Positions 63,256-64,000 of a DNA stretch of 64,000 nucleotides are shown here, in pieces (position 1 is the first letter of the stretch; every line of letters starts with the position of its first letter). The notes below the pieces were generated by a model that saw only the letters and a list, made by a program, of their open reading frames with translations, did no database searches and was not told the DNA's origin. Origin of the DNA: CALAZP01 sp964410725 (GTDB lineage Bacteria; Bacteroidota; Bacteroidia; Chitinophagales; Saprospiraceae); NCBI GenBank assembly GCA_964410725.1, contig CAYPID010000001.1, forward strand, positions 62,001 through 126,000, written 5' to 3'. Made by a program: the position numbers and the translations under genes.

Positions 63256-64000
63256 TTATATCCTTTTGATTCTTGCGCCTATTTGATTCAATCTAGCCTC
63301 CATTTGCTCATATCCTCGATCTATCTGAGAAATATTGTGTATGCTGCTCTTTCCCTCGGCGGAGAGGGCGGCTATCAAAAGTGAAACCCCTGCCCTAATA
63401 TCGGGAGAGGTCATTTCAATTCCTCTGAGGGGTGAACGACCACCATTTCCAATCACAGTCGCTCTATGAGGATCGCACAAGATAATTTGCGCTCCCATAT
63501 CAATTAACTTGTCGACAAAAAATAAGCGACTTTCAAACATTTTTTGATGAAATAGGACACTGCCCTCACATTGAGTCGCTACCACTAATAATATACTCAT
63601 TAAATCAGGCGTAAAACCAGGCCAGGGGGCATCATAGATGGTCATAATGGCTCCGTCTATGAAGGATTGTACAGTGTACCTTTCTTTTTCAGGTACGATG
63701 ATGTCATTACCCTCCTGTTCTATATCAATTCCAATCTTTCTAAAAACACTTGGAATAATACCTAAATCATTTATTCGAGCGTCTGAAATGGTCAAGGTTG
63801 ATTTGGTCATAGCAGCTAATCCAATAAAACTGCCAATTTCAATCATGTCTGGCATAATGGTATGTTTGGTACCATTCAAATTTTCCACGCCCTCAATAAC
63901 CAAAAGGTTAGATCCAATCCCCTTAATTTTAGCTCCCATTTTATTCAACATTTTGCACAACTGCTGAATATATGGTTCACAAGCTGCGTTGTATAAATGG
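63256..64000 (-). CDS. murA: UDP-N-acetylglucosamine 1-carboxyvinyltransferase, C-terminal part (partial)
   Basis: The reading frame is open to the window edge, giving about 247 residues of MurA: LYNAACEPYIQQLCKMLNKMGAKIKGIGSNLLVIEGVENL, EIGSFIGLAAMTKSTLTISDARINDLGIIPSVFRKIGIDI, ESRLFFVDKLIDMGAQIILCDPHRATVIG and SPDIRAGVSLLIAALSAEGKSSIHNISQIDRGYEQMEARLNQIGARIKRI. The catalytic Cys loop of the N-terminal half lies outside. First committed step of peptidoglycan synthesis. It uses UDP-GlcNAc, so it sits next to amino-sugar genes, but it is convergent with them. Confidence 0.92.
   Translation of the reverse strand, partial: HLYNAACEPYIQQLCKMLNKMGAKIKGIGSNLLVIEGVENLNGTKHTIMPDMIEIGSFIGLAAMTKSTLTISDARINDLGIIPSVFRKIGIDIEQEGNDIIVPEKERYTVQSFIDGAIMTIYDAPWPGFTPDLMSILLVVATQCEGSVLFHQKMFESRLFFVDKLIDMGAQIILCDPHRATVIGNGGRSPLRGIEMTSPDIRAGVSLLIAALSAEGKSSIHNISQIDRGYEQMEARLNQIGARIKRI

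Noticed and set aside
1..64000. CRISPR arrays, tRNA/rRNA genes, insertion sequences, restriction or toxin-antitoxin systems
   Set aside because: None found on reading both strands: no regular short repeats, no transposase, methylase or toxin-like proteins.

Overview
The window is chromosomal DNA of a member of the Bacteroidota (Bacteroidetes), probably a marine or environmental Saprospiria/Cytophagia-like lineage; no 16S gene is present to fix the genus. The signs are a SusC/SusD pair, a PorD-type (DUF4835) protein and a protein with a type IX secretion (T9SS) C-terminal sorting domain, Bacteroidota-only families (DUF4292, DUF7009, DUF4835), the acpP-fabF-rnc and bamD-rpoZ-porD neighbourhoods, AT-rich intergenic DNA, and promoters of the TAnnTTTG type. 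I see no tRNA, rRNA, CRISPR array, insertion sequence or prophage. One 100-base run of N (40336-40435) marks a scaffold join, and both of its flanks carry the same 23 bases. No gene-free stretch exceeds 300 bases.

Layout. 1-1279: end of uvrC, an LpxH-type phosphoesterase and a DUF7009 protein. 1276-6296 (minus): an export cassette in the order ECF sigma factor, ABC exporter with a strongly degraded nucleotide-binding domain, HlyD adaptor, TolC channel. 6376-8942: Xer recombinase and an Ig-like lipoprotein. 9003-11064 (minus): bamD, rpoZ, porD. 11125-15976: a TraB/GumN protein, then a stress/redox block of a small conserved protein, UspA, a PAS histidine kinase whose first PAS domain carries the FixL haem signature, and a receiver-CRP fusion regulator. 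16125-24648: LytTR regulator, thioredoxin-TPR protein, acyl-CoA dehydrogenase with palindromes in its divergent promoter region, then rnc, fabF and acpP. 24854-32776: pyruvate kinase and a plus-strand series (TPR, DUF4292, EnvC-like, HflX, M29 aminopeptidase, exonuclease-fold protein). 32786-40318: MBL RNase-like protein, a sigma/anti-sigma/beta-repeat operon, TPR lipoprotein, T9SS cargo, glucosaminidase, OmpH.

40465-63253 is mainly a carbohydrate uptake and catabolism region: sodium/solute symporter, GH10-like TIM barrel, CBM9 protein, NHL propeller, a large FG-GAP/ASPIC lipoprotein translationally coupled to a DUF4434 protein and an AGE epimerase, a FAD oxidoreductase, SusC/SusD, a LacI regulator, a ROK kinase and a NagB-LmbE fusion. 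Two near-identical palindromes with a central CG, one before susC and one between lacI and the ROK gene, indicate that a single LacI-type regulator ties glycan uptake to amino-sugar catabolism. The window ends inside murA.

The strongest candidates for new biology are the FixL-like kinase paired with a fused receiver-CRP regulator (in effect FixL/FixJ/FixK in two genes), the LacI regulon with its possible leader attenuator before susC, and the ABC exporter whose ATPase motifs other than Walker A are lost.
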